A stretch of DNA of 64,000 bases from Hafnia psychrotolerans (GTDB taxonomy: Bacteria; Pseudomonadota; Gammaproteobacteria; Enterobacterales; Enterobacteriaceae), in NCBI RefSeq assembly GCF_014639435.1, contig NZ_BMFZ01000009.1, positions 98,432 to 162,431 of the forward strand, read 5' to 3'. Below the pieces are notes generated by a model. It saw nothing but the letters and a program-made list of their open reading frames with translations. It was not told the DNA's origin and ran no database searches. The position numbers and the translations under genes were made by a program. Positions 46,866-56,571 of the stretch are shown in pieces; position 1 is the first letter of the stretch; each line of letters opens with the position of its first letter.

Positions 46866-49800
46866 ATGGCCAACTTTTTCATTGATCGCCCCATTTTTGC
46901 CTGGGTTTTGGCGATCATCATCTCCTTGTCCGGTGTGCTGGCTATTCACTCTTTACCTATTGAGCAATATCCCGATCTGGCTCCGCCAAACGTACGCATT
47001 ACAGCAACTTATCCTGGCGCTTCAGCCCAGACGCTGGAAAATACCGTCACTCAAATTATTGAGCAGAACATGACCGGGTTGGATAACCTGATGTACATGT
47101 CCTCGCAGAGTAGCAGCAACGGTAAATCTCAGATAACCCTGAGTTTTGTGGCAGGCACTGACCCGAACGAAGCGTTGCAACAGGTGCAAAATCAGCTGCA
47201 ACAGGCTCTCAAACGTTTGCCACAAGCGGTACAAACCCAGGGCGTGACCGTGTCGAAAACCGGTGATACCAACCTGATGACCGTCGCGTTCGTCTCAACG
47301 GACGGCAGTATGGATAAGCAGGATATTGCTGACTATGTAGCCTCCAATATTCAAGATCCACTAAGCCGCATCGACGGGGTAGGCAGTATTACCGCCTACG
47401 GCTCGCAATATGCTATGCGAATCTGGCTCGATCCTAACAAACTCAATAACTACCAACTGACAACCAGCGATGTGGTCTCGGCAATTCAGGAGCAGAACAG
47501 CCAGGTCGCCGTCGGTCAATTGGGCGGTGCGCCGTCCGTTGATTTTCAGGCGCTGAATGCCACCGTTAACGCCCAGTCTATGCTGCAAACACCCCAACAG
47601 TTCCGCGATATTACCCTGCGGGTGAATCAGGATGGTTCGCAGGTAAAGCTCGGTGATGTTTCGGTTATTGGATTGGGTGCTGAAGACTACAGCATTTTGA
47701 GTCGTTACAACGGGCAAGCAGCCTCTGGAATGGGGGTACAACTGGCTTCCGGCGCCAATGAGCTGGAAACCGATAAACTGGTTCGCGCACGGCTTAGCGA
47801 ACTGGAGCAATATTTCCCACACGGTCTGGAAACCCGCATTGCCTACGAAACCACTCCTTTCGTTAAAGCGGCCATCACCGACGTGGTTAAAACGCTGTTT
47901 GAAGCGATCGTGCTGGTATTCCTGGTGATGTACCTGTTCCTGCAAAACTTCCGTGCCACGCTTATCCCGACGATCGCCGTGCCAGTGGTGTTGCTCGGTA
48001 CTTTTGTGGTGCTGCATCAGTTCGGTTACACGATTAACACCCTGACGATGTTTGCCATGGTACTCGCCATCGGACTGCTGGTGGATGACGCCATCGTAGT
48101 GGTGGAGAATGTCGAACGTGTGATGAGCGAAGAGGGACTCAGCCCCAGAGAAGCCACGCGTAAATCGATGGGTCAAATTCAGAGTGCGTTGGTCGGTATC
48201 ACTATGGTGTTGTCGGCGGTATTTATTCCGATGGCCTTCTTTGGCGGGACGACTGGTGCCATTTACCGACAATTTTCAATCACCATTGTTGCCGCTATGG
48301 TGCTTTCCGTGTTTGTGGCCCTGACGTTGACTCCAGCCCTGTGTTCTACGTTATTAAAACCTATCGCCCAAGGGCATCACCACGGTAAAACCGGTTTCTT
48401 CGGCTGGTTTAACCGCATGTTTGACCGCAACGCAAATCGTTATGAAAGAGGCGTCGGCAGCGTTCTTAAGCACAGTATCCGCTACATGTTGGGCTATCTG
48501 CTGATCCTGGGTATCCTGGCTTTCCTGTTCGTCAAATTGCCGACCTCTTTTCTGCCGCAGGAAGATCGGGGCGTTTTGACGGTACAGGTCCAGTTGCCAC
48601 CGGGTTCCACCCTGCAACAAACGCAGAAAGTGGTCGAGAAAATCGAACACTACTTCCTGACGGATGAGAAAAAAGACGTTGTCTCAGTATTCTCCACGCT
48701 GGGTGCTGGTCCTGGTGGTAACGGTCAGAACGTTGCCAGGCTTTTTATCAGGCTGACAGACTGGGACTCACGCACCTCAGGTAAAAACTCGGTGTTTGAT
48801 ATCATCGAACGGGCAACCAAAGAATTTAAGCACATTAATGAAGCGCGGGTTATTGCCAGCGGCCCACCGGCGATCAATGGTCTGGGGACTTCAGCCGGTT
48901 TCGATATGGAATTGCAAGATCATGCCGGTAAAGGCCATGACGCGCTGATGGCAGCACGCGATCAGTTGCTGGAAATGGCTGCTAAAGACAGCAATTTGAG
49001 CCGTGTTCGCCATAACGGTCTGGACGACAGCCCACAGTTGCAGATCGACATCGATCAAACCAAAGCACAGGCACTCGGCGTCTCGATCACGAATATAAAT
49101 AGTACGCTCAGTACTGCATGGGGTTCGACTTATGTAAACGACTTTGTTGACCGTGGTCGGGTGAAAAAAGTTTATGTACAGGCGCAAGCCCCGTTCCGCA
49201 TGATGCCTGATGACGTGAACAAATGGTTTGTGCGTAATACCGCAGGGACCATGGTTCCCTTCTCAGCATTCACAACTTCTCATTGGCAAACCGGGTCGCC
49301 ACGTCTTGAGCGTTATAACGGTTACTCGTCGTTAGAAATTGTGGGGGAAGCTGCCGTAGGCGTCAGCAGCGGTACAGCAATGGATGACATGGAGAAGCTG
49401 GTCGCTAAACTGCCGAGCGGTTTTGGCCTGGAATGGACTGGCCTCTCCTATCAGGAACGCTTATCCGGTGCACAGGCTCCGGCGCTCTATGCCATTTCCC
49501 TGCTGGTGGTCTTCCTGTGCCTGGCGGCGCTGTATGAAAGCTGGTCAATTCCCTTCTCGGTGATGATGGTCGTCCCACTTGGCGTGGTCGGCGCGCTGAT
49601 CGCTACCTGGCTGCGCGGACTGGAAAATGACGTTTACTTCCAGGTCGGCATGTTGACCATCATCGGACTGTCGGCAAAAAACGCTATTCTGATCGTCGAA
49701 TTTGCCAATGATCTCAACCTGAAAGGCAAGACATTGATGGAAGCCACACTCGAGGCATCACGCCAGCGTTTACGCCCTATCCTGATGACATCACTGGCCT

Positions 49801-50024
49801 TTATTTTCGGCGTACTGCCGATGGCAACCAGCCAGGGCGCAGGCTCAGCCAGTCAGCACGCCGTGGGGACCGGTGTTATTGGTGGGATGATTTCCGCTAC
49901 TGTACTGGCGATATTCTTCGTTCCACTGTTCTTTGTACTGGTGCGACGCCGCTTCCCGGCAAAAAACTCGGTGACACCGCTGATGGGTGATAGCGTCGAA
50001 ACCCTGAAGGATCCGCATAAATAA
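46866..50024 (+). CDS. acrD: RND multidrug efflux pump AcrD
   Basis: The 1052-residue inner-membrane transporter works with AcrA and TolC to expel aminoglycosides and other amphiphilic compounds by proton antiport. The start [20 protein letters not shown] is typical. The proton-relay aspartates lie in [20 protein letters not shown] (TM4), and the partner lysine in [20 protein letters not shown] (TM10). Two large periplasmic loops (about 30-335 and 560-870) form the pore and docking domains. The call AcrD over AcrB rests mainly on synteny with ypfM, yffB and dapE. It is followed by a strong terminator. Confidence 0.93.
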   Translation: MANFFIDRPIFAWVLAIIISLSGVLAIHSLPIEQYPDLAPPNVRITATYPGASAQTLENTVTQIIEQNMTGLDNLMYMSSQSSSNGKSQITLSFVAGTDPNEALQQVQNQLQQALKRLPQAVQTQGVTVSKTGDTNLMTVAFVSTDGSMDKQDIADYVASNIQDPLSRIDGVGSITAYGSQYAMRIWLDPNKLNNYQLTTSDVVSAIQEQNSQVAVGQLGGAPSVDFQALNATVNAQSMLQTPQQFRDITLRVNQDGSQVKLGDVSVIGLGAEDYSILSRYNGQAASGMGVQLASGANELETDKLVRARLSELEQYFPHGLETRIAYETTPFVKAAITDVVKTLFEAIVLVFLVMYLFLQNFRATLIPTIAVPVVLLGTFVVLHQFGYTINTLTMFAMVLAIGLLVDDAIVVVENVERVMSEEGLSPREATRKSMGQIQSALVGITMVLSAVFIPMAFFGGTTGAIYRQFSITIVAAMVLSVFVALTLTPALCSTLLKPIAQGHHHGKTGFFGWFNRMFDRNANRYERGVGSVLKHSIRYMLGYLLILGILAFLFVKLPTSFLPQEDRGVLTVQVQLPPGSTLQQTQKVVEKIEHYFLTDEKKDVVSVFSTLGAGPGGNGQNVARLFIRLTDWDSRTSGKNSVFDIIERATKEFKHINEARVIASGPPAINGLGTSAGFDMELQDHAGKGHDALMAARDQLLEMAAKDSNLSRVRHNGLDDSPQLQIDIDQTKAQALGVSITNINSTLSTAWGSTYVNDFVDRGRVKKVYVQAQAPFRMMPDDVNKWFVRNTAGTMVPFSAFTTSHWQTGSPRLERYNGYSSLEIVGEAAVGVSSGTAMDDMEKLVAKLPSGFGLEWTGLSYQERLSGAQAPALYAISLLVVFLCLAALYESWSIPFSVMMVVPLGVVGALIATWLRGLENDVYFQVGMLTIIGLSAKNAILIVEFANDLNLKGKTLMEATLEASRQRLRPILMTSLAFIFGVLPMATSQGAGSASQHAVGTGVIGGMISATVLAIFFVPLFFVLVRRRFPAKNSVTPLMGDSVETLKDPHK

Positions 50025-50042
50025 AGACGAAAAAGATCGATA

Positions 50043-50075
50043 AAAAAGGCGCTAATTTTGGTTAGCGCCTTTTTA
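50043..50075 (+). terminator. acrD terminator
   Basis: AAAAAGGCGCTAA, a 6-base loop and TTAGCGCCTTTTT: a perfect 13-bp stem with a T-run, 20 bases after the stop. Confidence 0.93.
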
Positions 50076-50327
50076 GTTACTGTCATTTAAACCGCAATTT
50101 CTGTGCCGCGTTATGTAAAACGGAACATTAAACTGCGTTGTAATAAGCGTTTCGCTTTGTATCATCTTGACATAAATTTTTATATTACTGCGTATGTGAC
50201 TCTAGGATAAGGATGTTTATATGGGTTCCCACGGGTGCCATATTAATAAAAAACTAAATAAGACAATGACAACGGACACAATAAACGCAATATTGAATAC
50301 TCTTTATCTTTCTAAGCCTCTGGACGT

Positions 50328-50387
50328 TTAACCGCGCAGCATGGCATCGATAAAGTCTTTCCAGTTACCTAACTCTTGCTCGAGCAT
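50328..50387 (-). CDS. ypfM: Microprotein YpfM (19 residues)
   Basis: Too short for ordinary gene calling. Read on the - strand, ATG at 50387 is preceded by AAGGGGAGTATT and encodes MLEQELGNWKDFIDAMLRG followed by TAA. This differs at only a few positions from the 19-residue E. coli protein YpfM (ERELGNWKDFIE core). It lies in the gap after acrD, as in E. coli. The function is unknown. The strong ribosome-binding site and conserved GNWKDFI core make it a real gene rather than chance. Confidence 0.88.
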   Translation of the reverse strand: MLEQELGNWKDFIDAMLRG

Positions 50388-50656
50388 AATACTCCCCTTA
50401 AATTTAACGAAGGCAATCATACAGCGAAAATTTAACCATACCAATTCTAATTATCGATATTTTAATCGAGATCACAGTTGGAAAACCGGTAATCAGCCAA
50501 ATCAAAATGTTAGCACTAATCCTAAAAATCTGGGAGTTATTGCCCTGCCGTCCATGACGCGCTATTTTATTTGACTTTAGTTATTATCGGCAATTAAGCA
50601 GCATTTCTTTAATCATTCCTGCTTCCAGCTAAAAAGAAAAAGTAAGGTCAGTGTAT

Positions 50657-51130
50657 ATGCTACAAACCATTGAGAAACTGAGCCGTCAAGGCCGTTATGA
50701 AGATGCTCTGCAAAACGCGCTGAACATGCTGTCTTCGAAAACGCAGAACCCGCAGCTACTTTACAAAGTGGCCTCTTTGTACGACATTCTCGGGCTGGAA
50801 CAACAGGCCATTCCTTTCTATTTGGCGGCCATAAAACACCATCTTTGCGGCCAGGATTTACGCGATGCTTATCTTGGCCTTGGCAGTACGTACCGCGCGC
50901 TGGGGCGCTATCAGGAGTCGCTGGATGCCTTCGATGAAGGGTTGCGCCATTTCCCCGAGGCCAATGATATACGCGTGTTCCGTACCATGACGCTTTATAA
51001 TCTAGGCCATGCCAAACAAGCGATATCGCAATTATTATTATTGATGACGGAAAACAGTGCACCGCAGGAAATAAATCGTTATAAAAAAGTCATTGCTTAT
51101 TATTGTGATGACCTCGATCGCATTGAATAA
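50657..51130 (+). CDS. TPR-repeat protein
   Basis: The 157-residue protein appears to be made of about three to four tetratricopeptide repeats: QGRYEDALQNALNMLSSKTQ, PQLLYKVASLYDILGLEQQA, LRDAYLGLGSTYRALGRYQE and NDIRVFRTMTLYNLGHAKQA. There is no signal peptide or membrane segment, so it is a soluble cytoplasmic protein-binding module. The ATG at 50657 has AAGG nine bases before it; a GTG at 50651 is also possible. It stands alone between ypfM and yffB, and I do not recognise an E. coli counterpart at this site. Confidence 0.78.
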   Translation: MLQTIEKLSRQGRYEDALQNALNMLSSKTQNPQLLYKVASLYDILGLEQQAIPFYLAAIKHHLCGQDLRDAYLGLGSTYRALGRYQESLDAFDEGLRHFPEANDIRVFRTMTLYNLGHAKQAISQLLLLMTENSAPQEINRYKKVIAYYCDDLDRIE

Positions 51131-51595
51131 AAGACGTCATAGTTTCTTATTTATCACGGCTATAGATTGTGAATTTCCTACTTGCCCGGCCACCAAATTG
51201 ATTAGTAAAACTGTACAGTCCCTATTTCAAATAATACCTATGATTATTTTCATGCTAAACAAAGGCTGACTGGCGCTGCGCCAATGAATTGATTCCGCAA
51301 TAAATTAACCGTTAGAATCATTTCATCTCATCTGACTGCCCTGTTTCCCAAAGAAACGGATCAGGGAATGAATGATACAGAATGACTGTTTGGCATGACC
51401 TTCGGCACTTCTAAGAGCCTCCTGATTGAAACAGCATTTTTGCGATCGCGACTGAACAGTTGAACCTACACAGGTTACTCGCGTTTTCCCTCCTTCTCTG
51501 TCTGGACCCTGTGTCACTTTTCCCGCATTATTGTTAATAACATTGGGCAGTCAAACTAGCCCGGCGATACATGATGATCACAGGTAACATTTTCC
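51131..51595. other. Intergenic region upstream of yffB without a recognisable gene
   Basis: These 465 bases contain no frame with family resemblance. They should contain the promoter of yffB-dapE. I see no strong repeat or hairpin. Confidence 0.5.
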
Positions 51596-51979
51596 ATGGC
51601 AGAGATATCCTCAGCGGTTCCCTTCACCCTTTATGGCATCAAAAATTGCGACACCGTCAAAAAAGCCCGCCGCTGGCTGGACGAGAACGGTACGGGCTAT
51701 CGCTTCCATGATTACCGGGCCGACGGCCTGGATGACGCGCTCTTGCAGCAACTTATCGACCAACAGGGCTGGGAGGCGATGCTCAACACGAAAGGCACCA
51801 CCTGGCGCAAGCTCGATGAGACAATACGTACCGCCTGCGATAATCAGGCGGCGGCCAAAAACCTGATGCTGGAGCATCCGGCCATCATTAAACGCCCTTT
51901 GCTACTCGCCGCCAGCGGCAAGTCTCTCTTGGGTTTCAAGCCTGAAAGCTATCAGCAATTCCTCGCGGAGATTAAGTAA
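51596..51979 (+). CDS. yffB: ArsC/Spx-like thioredoxin-fold protein YffB
   Basis: The 127-residue protein belongs to the ArsC/Spx family. [19 protein letters not shown] holds the single N-terminal active-site-position cysteine; other marks are [23 protein letters not shown] and PAIIKRPLL. There is no second ArsC cysteine, so it is not a classical arsenate reductase. E. coli YffB is linked to glutathione but its role is open. The ATG at 51596 adds about nine residues compared with E. coli. dapE starts one base after its stop, as in E. coli. Confidence 0.93.
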   Translation: MAEISSAVPFTLYGIKNCDTVKKARRWLDENGTGYRFHDYRADGLDDALLQQLIDQQGWEAMLNTKGTTWRKLDETIRTACDNQAAAKNLMLEHPAIIKRPLLLAASGKSLLGFKPESYQQFLAEIK

Positions 51980-51980
51980 C

Positions 51981-53108
51981 ATGAGTTGCCCGGTTCTCGA
52001 TTTAGCACAACAGTTAATCCGCCGTCCTTCCCTTAGCCCTGATGACGCAGGCTGCCAGGAGATCTTAATCGCCCGGTTAAAAGCTATCGGCTTTCATATT
52101 GAGCCGATGAATTTTGGCGATACCCTGAACTTCTGGGCCACGCGGGGTGAAGGGAAAACACTGGCTTTTGCCGGACATACCGACGTGGTGCCGACCGGCG
52201 ACCATAAACTGTGGGTTACTGGCCCGTTCGAACCGGCACTGCGCGACGGGATGTTATACGGCCGCGGGGCAGCAGATATGAAAGGTTCTCTGGCCGCCAT
52301 GGTGGTCGCTGCAGAACGTTTTGTTGCACATAACCCAAACCACAAAGGGCGCTTAGCATTTCTTATCACCTCTGATGAAGAAGCCAGCGCAGTCAATGGT
52401 ACGGTGAAAGTGGTTAATACATTGATGGAACGCCGCGAACGACTGGACTTCTGTCTGGTCGGTGAACCTTCCAGCACCAGCCGCGTCGGCGATATCGTCA
52501 AAAATGGACGCCGTGGCTCCATGACAGCCAATCTTCATGTTCATGGCGTTCAGGGCCATGTCGCCTATCCGCATCTGGCGGACAACCCAGTACATCGCGC
52601 GATGCCAGCCCTAAATGAACTGGTGGCAACCGAGTGGGATCGGGGCAATGAGTTCTTTCCGCCGACCAGCATGCAGATTGCCAACATCAACGCCGGTACC
52701 GGCAGCAATAACGTGATCCCAGGCGAATTGTATGTCCAGTTCAATTTCCGCTTCAGCACTGAGTTAACCGACAACCTAATCAAACAGCGCGTGGCCGAAC
52801 TGCTTGACCGGCATAATCTGCAATACACGTTAAGCTGGGTGGTATCCGGACAACCGTTCCTGACGTCACGCGGTGAACTGGTCGACGCGGTGGTTAACGC
52901 GGTGCGCCATTACAGCGAAATCACACCTGAGCTACAAACTACCGGTGGCACCTCTGACGGGCGTTTTATCGCACTGATGGGCGCACAGGTGGTGGAACTG
53001 GGGCCAGTCAATGCCACTATTCACAAAATAAATGAGTGCGTTCATGCTGCCGATTTACAGGTCCTCAGCCGCATGTATCAGCGCATCATGGAACAGTTAG
53101 TCGCATGA
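51981..53108 (+). CDS. dapE: Succinyl-diaminopimelate desuccinylase
   Basis: The 375-residue zinc enzyme makes LL-diaminopimelate for lysine and peptidoglycan. Metal ligands and catalytic residues are in [42 protein letters not shown], and near the C-terminus [10 protein letters not shown] and [14 protein letters not shown]. The length matches E. coli (375). The stop overlaps the next gene (ATGA), giving a coupled yffB-dapE-peptidase group. Confidence 0.98.
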   Translation: MSCPVLDLAQQLIRRPSLSPDDAGCQEILIARLKAIGFHIEPMNFGDTLNFWATRGEGKTLAFAGHTDVVPTGDHKLWVTGPFEPALRDGMLYGRGAADMKGSLAAMVVAAERFVAHNPNHKGRLAFLITSDEEASAVNGTVKVVNTLMERRERLDFCLVGEPSSTSRVGDIVKNGRRGSMTANLHVHGVQGHVAYPHLADNPVHRAMPALNELVATEWDRGNEFFPPTSMQIANINAGTGSNNVIPGELYVQFNFRFSTELTDNLIKQRVAELLDRHNLQYTLSWVVSGQPFLTSRGELVDAVVNAVRHYSEITPELQTTGGTSDGRFIALMGAQVVELGPVNATIHKINECVHAADLQVLSRMYQRIMEQLVA

Positions 53109-53773
53109 TCACCGACGAAATGCTAACCGGCCGCTCAGACGCACATCTGGTGAAATTACATGGCAGCCCGCATCGTTTGCAACAACAAGCGGCAGAGGCC
53201 TTTAGCAACATGCAGCAGGCCGCGCGCGCAGCGGGGTTTGATTTACAGCCCGCCAGTACCTTTCGTGATTTTGATCGGCAACAGGCCATCTGGAATGGCA
53301 AATTTCGCGGTGAGCGGCCAGTATTAGATCAGCAGAGTCAACCGGTTGAGGTCAGTGCGCTCCCGGTTTCGGCGCGGTGTGAGCTGATCTTGCGCTGGTC
53401 AGCCTTGCCAGGTGCCAGCCGCCACCACTGGGGCAGCGATCTGGATATCTATGATCCGACCTTGCTACCGGCGGGCAGTAAACTTCAGTTGGAACCATGG
53501 GAATATGAAACCGATGGTTATTTCGCTGCGCTGAATCAGTGGATTACGGCTAATATGACAGAGTTCTGTTTTTACCGGCCCTTTGCCGTGGACCGAGGCG
53601 GTGTCGCCGTCGAACCCTGGCACTTGAGTTATCGTCCTCTGGCAGAACTGTGCGCAGCGCAGCTCACCCCGGAGGTTCTTATCAATTCATGGCAAGGAAA
53701 AGATGTTGCAGGTGCCGACTGGGTAGTCGCCCATCTGGCAACGATCTTCCCGCGTTTTATCGCAATTAATTAA
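53105..53773 (+). CDS. M15B (VanY/DdpX-type) D-alanyl-D-alanine carboxypeptidase-like protein
   Basis: The 222-residue protein carries the zinc-peptidase motifs of family M15[14 protein letters not shown] (His and Asp ligands) and [10 protein letters not shown] (catalytic Glu-x-x-Trp-His). [19 protein letters not shown] is also typical. It has no signal peptide in the chosen frame, which is odd for an enzyme acting on peptidoglycan, so it may act on cytoplasmic precursors or fragments. The start ATG overlaps the dapE stop (ATGA), putting peptide trimming beside diaminopimelate synthesis. An upstream in-frame ATG at 53036 lies within dapE. Confidence 0.88.
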   Translation: MITDEMLTGRSDAHLVKLHGSPHRLQQQAAEAFSNMQQAARAAGFDLQPASTFRDFDRQQAIWNGKFRGERPVLDQQSQPVEVSALPVSARCELILRWSALPGASRHHWGSDLDIYDPTLLPAGSKLQLEPWEYETDGYFAALNQWITANMTEFCFYRPFAVDRGGVAVEPWHLSYRPLAELCAAQLTPEVLINSWQGKDVAGADWVVAHLATIFPRFIAIN

Positions 53774-53783
53774 GGAGTCAGCC

Positions 53784-53969
53784 ATGGAGTGGATTAAAGA
53801 TTATTGGTGGATCATTCTGATCATTCTGGCCGGGATCATTATCAGCGGTGTCAAAGAACTGAGCCGCGTTGATGTTAAGAAATACCTGAACGACAAACCT
53901 GAAGTCCCGCCGCATCGCGATAATAATGCCGAATGGGACGAAGATGATGACTGGCCGAAGAAGAAGTAA
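53784..53969 (+). CDS. ypfN: Small single-pass membrane protein YpfN (UPF0370)
   Basis: The 61-residue protein has one N-terminal membrane helix (YWWIILIILAGIIISGV) and a charged tail with the family pattern RVDVKKYLNDKPEVPPHRDN and WDEDDDWPKKK. It is very close to E. coli YpfN. TAAGGAG lies before the ATG. It follows the M15B gene by 10 bases. The function is unknown. Confidence 0.95.
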   Translation: MEWIKDYWWIILIILAGIIISGVKELSRVDVKKYLNDKPEVPPHRDNNAEWDEDDDWPKKK

Positions 53970-54070
53970 CGCCAGCCACAAAGGTAATAACTTATCTAAT
54001 CACTATTAGTCGGCGGGTTATGTAGCGATTCTCTGCCGATTGCCCCGCTCTCCGGTCGTTATGATATGAC

Positions 54071-55390
54071 GTGAAACCGATGCCCGGAGAGATGACCCCC
54101 TTGCAAACATTAAATCCGCTTTCGCCGGATCAGAATCTAACGCCTGAGACTTTCGACGCGACGCAATTTCTGGGGCTGGCTCCTTTTTTACGCATGAGTA
54201 TTGCCGGTGACGAATGTACGGCCCTTGCGCAGGAACTGATCACGCGCGCGCAACAAAACCCTGATGATGCCGTACTGTGGATGAACCTCTCCACGGTGAT
54301 GCTGTGCCTGCAACGCACCGAGCTTGGCCTAACGATTCAGAATCAGGCGCTGGCGATGCAGCAGGTATACACCCTTAAGGCTGCACACCCGCCCGCGAAA
54401 CTGCGTTTGCTGATGCTAATGGTGCCCGGCACACTGTCTGCCAACGTGCCGCTCGACTGCCTGCTGGAAAACAGCGACATCGAATTGATTTATTACTACA
54501 TCACGCCGGAAGCCCCGTTTGACGCGCCGATCCCTGAACACGATGTGCTGATGATTGGCATCAGTGCCACCACCGAAAATCTGTTCTTGCTACAGCAACT
54601 GGCAAGTGTCACCCGCCAATGGCCGGTACCGGTGATCAATGCACCACAGCACATCCCGAACTCTGAGCGCCATATCGCCAGCCGCGTGCTACAAAATCAA
54701 CCGGGTTTAACCATTGCGCAAGCCTATCCTGTGACACTGGCGACCCTATCGGCGGTTGTTGCCGGGCAAATCACGCTGAATGACGCGTTGCCTGACAGCG
54801 ATTTCCCGGTGATTCTGCGGCCTGCCGGTTCGCACGGCGGTCACGGTCTGGAAAGGGTGACTTCTCAGGCCGAGCTGGCCAGTTATCTAACCCGTGTTCA
54901 GGTCGAAGAGTATTTCCTCTCGAAATTTATCGACTATAGCAACGAAGACGGCCAGTTTCGTAAGTACCGTATTTCACTGATCGACGGCGTACCTTATGCC
55001 TGCCATATGGCGATTTCGTCGCACTGGATGGTGCATTACGTCAATGCTTTCATGTACGAAGATCCGAAAAAGCGTGAAGAAGAAGCCGCTTTCCTCACGG
55101 GTTTCAGTGAGTTTGCCGCCCGCCACCGGGACGCGCTGAAAGCAATTTTCGACATCACACAGCTTGATTATCTGGGTATTGATTGCAGCGAGACGCCGGA
55201 AGGTACCTTGCTGGTCTTCGAGATCGACCCGGCGATGGTGATCCACGCGATGGATCTCGAAGTCATGTTCCCGCACAAACAAATTCACATGAATAAAGTT
55301 AAAACAGCATGCCGCGATTTGCTGTTATCCCGTGCATTCGCGCACGCCAACGCATCCGCTGATGTGTTAAAAGGACAAGAATTAGTATGA
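54071..55390 (+). CDS. TPR/ATP-grasp (RimK-like) ligase-type protein
   Basis: The protein has 439 residues. The N-terminal part (about 45-100, ITRAQQNPDDAVLWMNLSTV) looks like a TPR-type helical repeat; a middle alpha/beta part (about 118-240) has LLENSDIELIYYY and PVPVINAPQHIP. The C-terminal half fits an ATP-grasp fold: FPVILRPAGSHGGHGLERV (nucleotide-binding loop), EEYFLSKFIDYSNEDGQFRK, and LLVFEIDPAMVIHAM, where metal ligands would sit. ATP-grasp enzymes usually join a carboxylate to an amine; the substrate is unknown. Its stop overlaps the next gene by four bases. The GTG start is uncertain; an ATG at 54092 or a TTG at 54101 (nine bases after GGAGAG) are alternatives. Confidence 0.8.
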   Translation: MKPMPGEMTPLQTLNPLSPDQNLTPETFDATQFLGLAPFLRMSIAGDECTALAQELITRAQQNPDDAVLWMNLSTVMLCLQRTELGLTIQNQALAMQQVYTLKAAHPPAKLRLLMLMVPGTLSANVPLDCLLENSDIELIYYYITPEAPFDAPIPEHDVLMIGISATTENLFLLQQLASVTRQWPVPVINAPQHIPNSERHIASRVLQNQPGLTIAQAYPVTLATLSAVVAGQITLNDALPDSDFPVILRPAGSHGGHGLERVTSQAELASYLTRVQVEEYFLSKFIDYSNEDGQFRKYRISLIDGVPYACHMAISSHWMVHYVNAFMYEDPKKREEEAAFLTGFSEFAARHRDALKAIFDITQLDYLGIDCSETPEGTLLVFEIDPAMVIHAMDLEVMFPHKQIHMNKVKTACRDLLLSRAFAHANASADVLKGQELV

Positions 55391-56496
55391 TTTCACGTAA
55401 CGCTCTGAATTTCTCTGGGGGTCCCGGCGCATTGCCAGAAGTGGTTCTGGCGCAGGTTGAAGCCGCCATTAACGACGTGCCGGAAGTGGGGCTTTCCATC
55501 CTCGGCATCAGCCATCGATCCGACTGGTTTGCCTCGGTTGTTGAAGAAACGGAAAACAATATCCGCACCCTGCTCGGGTTGTCGAAAGATTTCCACATTT
55601 TGTTCTTGCAGGGCGGAGCGACTCAGCAGTTCTCTATGGTGCCCATGACCCTACTGCGTGGTAAAACACAGGCGGCGGAGTATCTCGATACCGGTTACTG
55701 GAGCAGCAAAGTGATCACCGAAGCACGCCGCGAAGGTCCAGTCAAAGTGCTCTGGAGCGGAGAGTCCTGCCACTTTAACCGTCTGCCTGCAGATGACGAA
55801 CTGGCGTTTTCACCGGATGCCCCGTATCTGCATTACGTGTCGAATGAAACCGTTGAAGGGTTACAGTTTCAGCGCGTACTCGGCCGCGACGATGTGCCGC
55901 GCGTCTGTGATATGTCCTCGGATTTCCTGTCAAAACCTTGCGATGCCAATAAATTCTCGGTGATTTACGCCCACGCACAGAAAAACATCGGTCCGGCAGG
56001 CGTCACTATTGTGCTGGTTCACGACACCGTGGTAAAAGCCTCACCAGAGGAACTGCCGTCGTTTCTGAATTACCGCCGTCAGGTTGAATCTCATTCCAAC
56101 CTGAATACGCCGCCGGTCTTCGCGATTTACGTCGTACTGCTGGTCACCCGCTGGTTGCTCAATGATGTCGGCGGACTGGATAATATGGCGCAAACCAACC
56201 GCCACAAAGCCGAGCTGCTTTATGCCATGCTTGATAACAGTGACGGTTTCTATAACGGCTGGAGCAGCAAGGAAGACCGCTCACAAATGAACGTGGCATT
56301 TACACTGCCTGATGAACAACTGGAGAAGAAATTCCTGGCCGAAAGCCAGAAGGCCGGTTTCTCCGGTCTGGCCGGGCATCGCGCGATTGGTGGGATCCGT
56401 GCGTCTATCTACAACGCGCTTTCACTGCCGGCGGCTGAAAAGCTGACCAACTTCATGGACGACTTCATGCGTAACAATCGCAAGTCATCCAAGTAA
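55387..56496 (+). CDS. SerC-type aminotransferase (phosphoserine aminotransferase family), second copy type
   Basis: The 369-residue pyridoxal-phosphate enzyme belongs to the SerC family: NFSGGPGALPEVVL at the start, GISHRSDWF, QGGATQQFSMVPMTLL, YVSNETVEGLQF, the PLP lysine in IYAHAQKNIGPAGVTIV, LNTPPVFAIYVV and GHRAIGGIRASIYNALS. The housekeeping serC of enterics lies beside aroA, so this is probably a paralogue. The phosphate-binding loop is QGGATQQF instead of the E. coli HGGGRGQF, so substrate may differ. It is coupled by ATGA to the ATP-grasp gene, which suggests one enzyme feeds the other. It lies between ypfN and ypfH, which are neighbours in E. coli. Confidence 0.88.
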   Translation: MISRNALNFSGGPGALPEVVLAQVEAAINDVPEVGLSILGISHRSDWFASVVEETENNIRTLLGLSKDFHILFLQGGATQQFSMVPMTLLRGKTQAAEYLDTGYWSSKVITEARREGPVKVLWSGESCHFNRLPADDELAFSPDAPYLHYVSNETVEGLQFQRVLGRDDVPRVCDMSSDFLSKPCDANKFSVIYAHAQKNIGPAGVTIVLVHDTVVKASPEELPSFLNYRRQVESHSNLNTPPVFAIYVVLLVTRWLLNDVGGLDNMAQTNRHKAELLYAMLDNSDGFYNGWSSKEDRSQMNVAFTLPDEQLEKKFLAESQKAGFSGLAGHRAIGGIRASIYNALSLPAAEKLTNFMDDFMRNNRKSSK

Positions 56497-56515
56497 TCGG
56501 CTTCACTTGCCATGA

Positions 56516-56548
56516 AAAGCCCCCGACGATCTCTCGTTCGGGGGCTTT
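56516..56548. terminator. Terminator between the SerC-like gene and ypfH
   Basis: AAAGCCCCCGA and TCGGGGGCTTT form a perfect 11-bp stem over an 11-base loop between two convergent genes. It is followed by GTTGTTT on the + strand. Confidence 0.8.
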
Positions 56549-56571
56549 GTTGTTTAAACCAGAGAGCAAGA

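Noticed and set aside
51323-51517. 64-codon - strand frame in the yffB upstream gap
   Set aside because: No ribosome-binding site, no family resemblance and a composition like random sequence.
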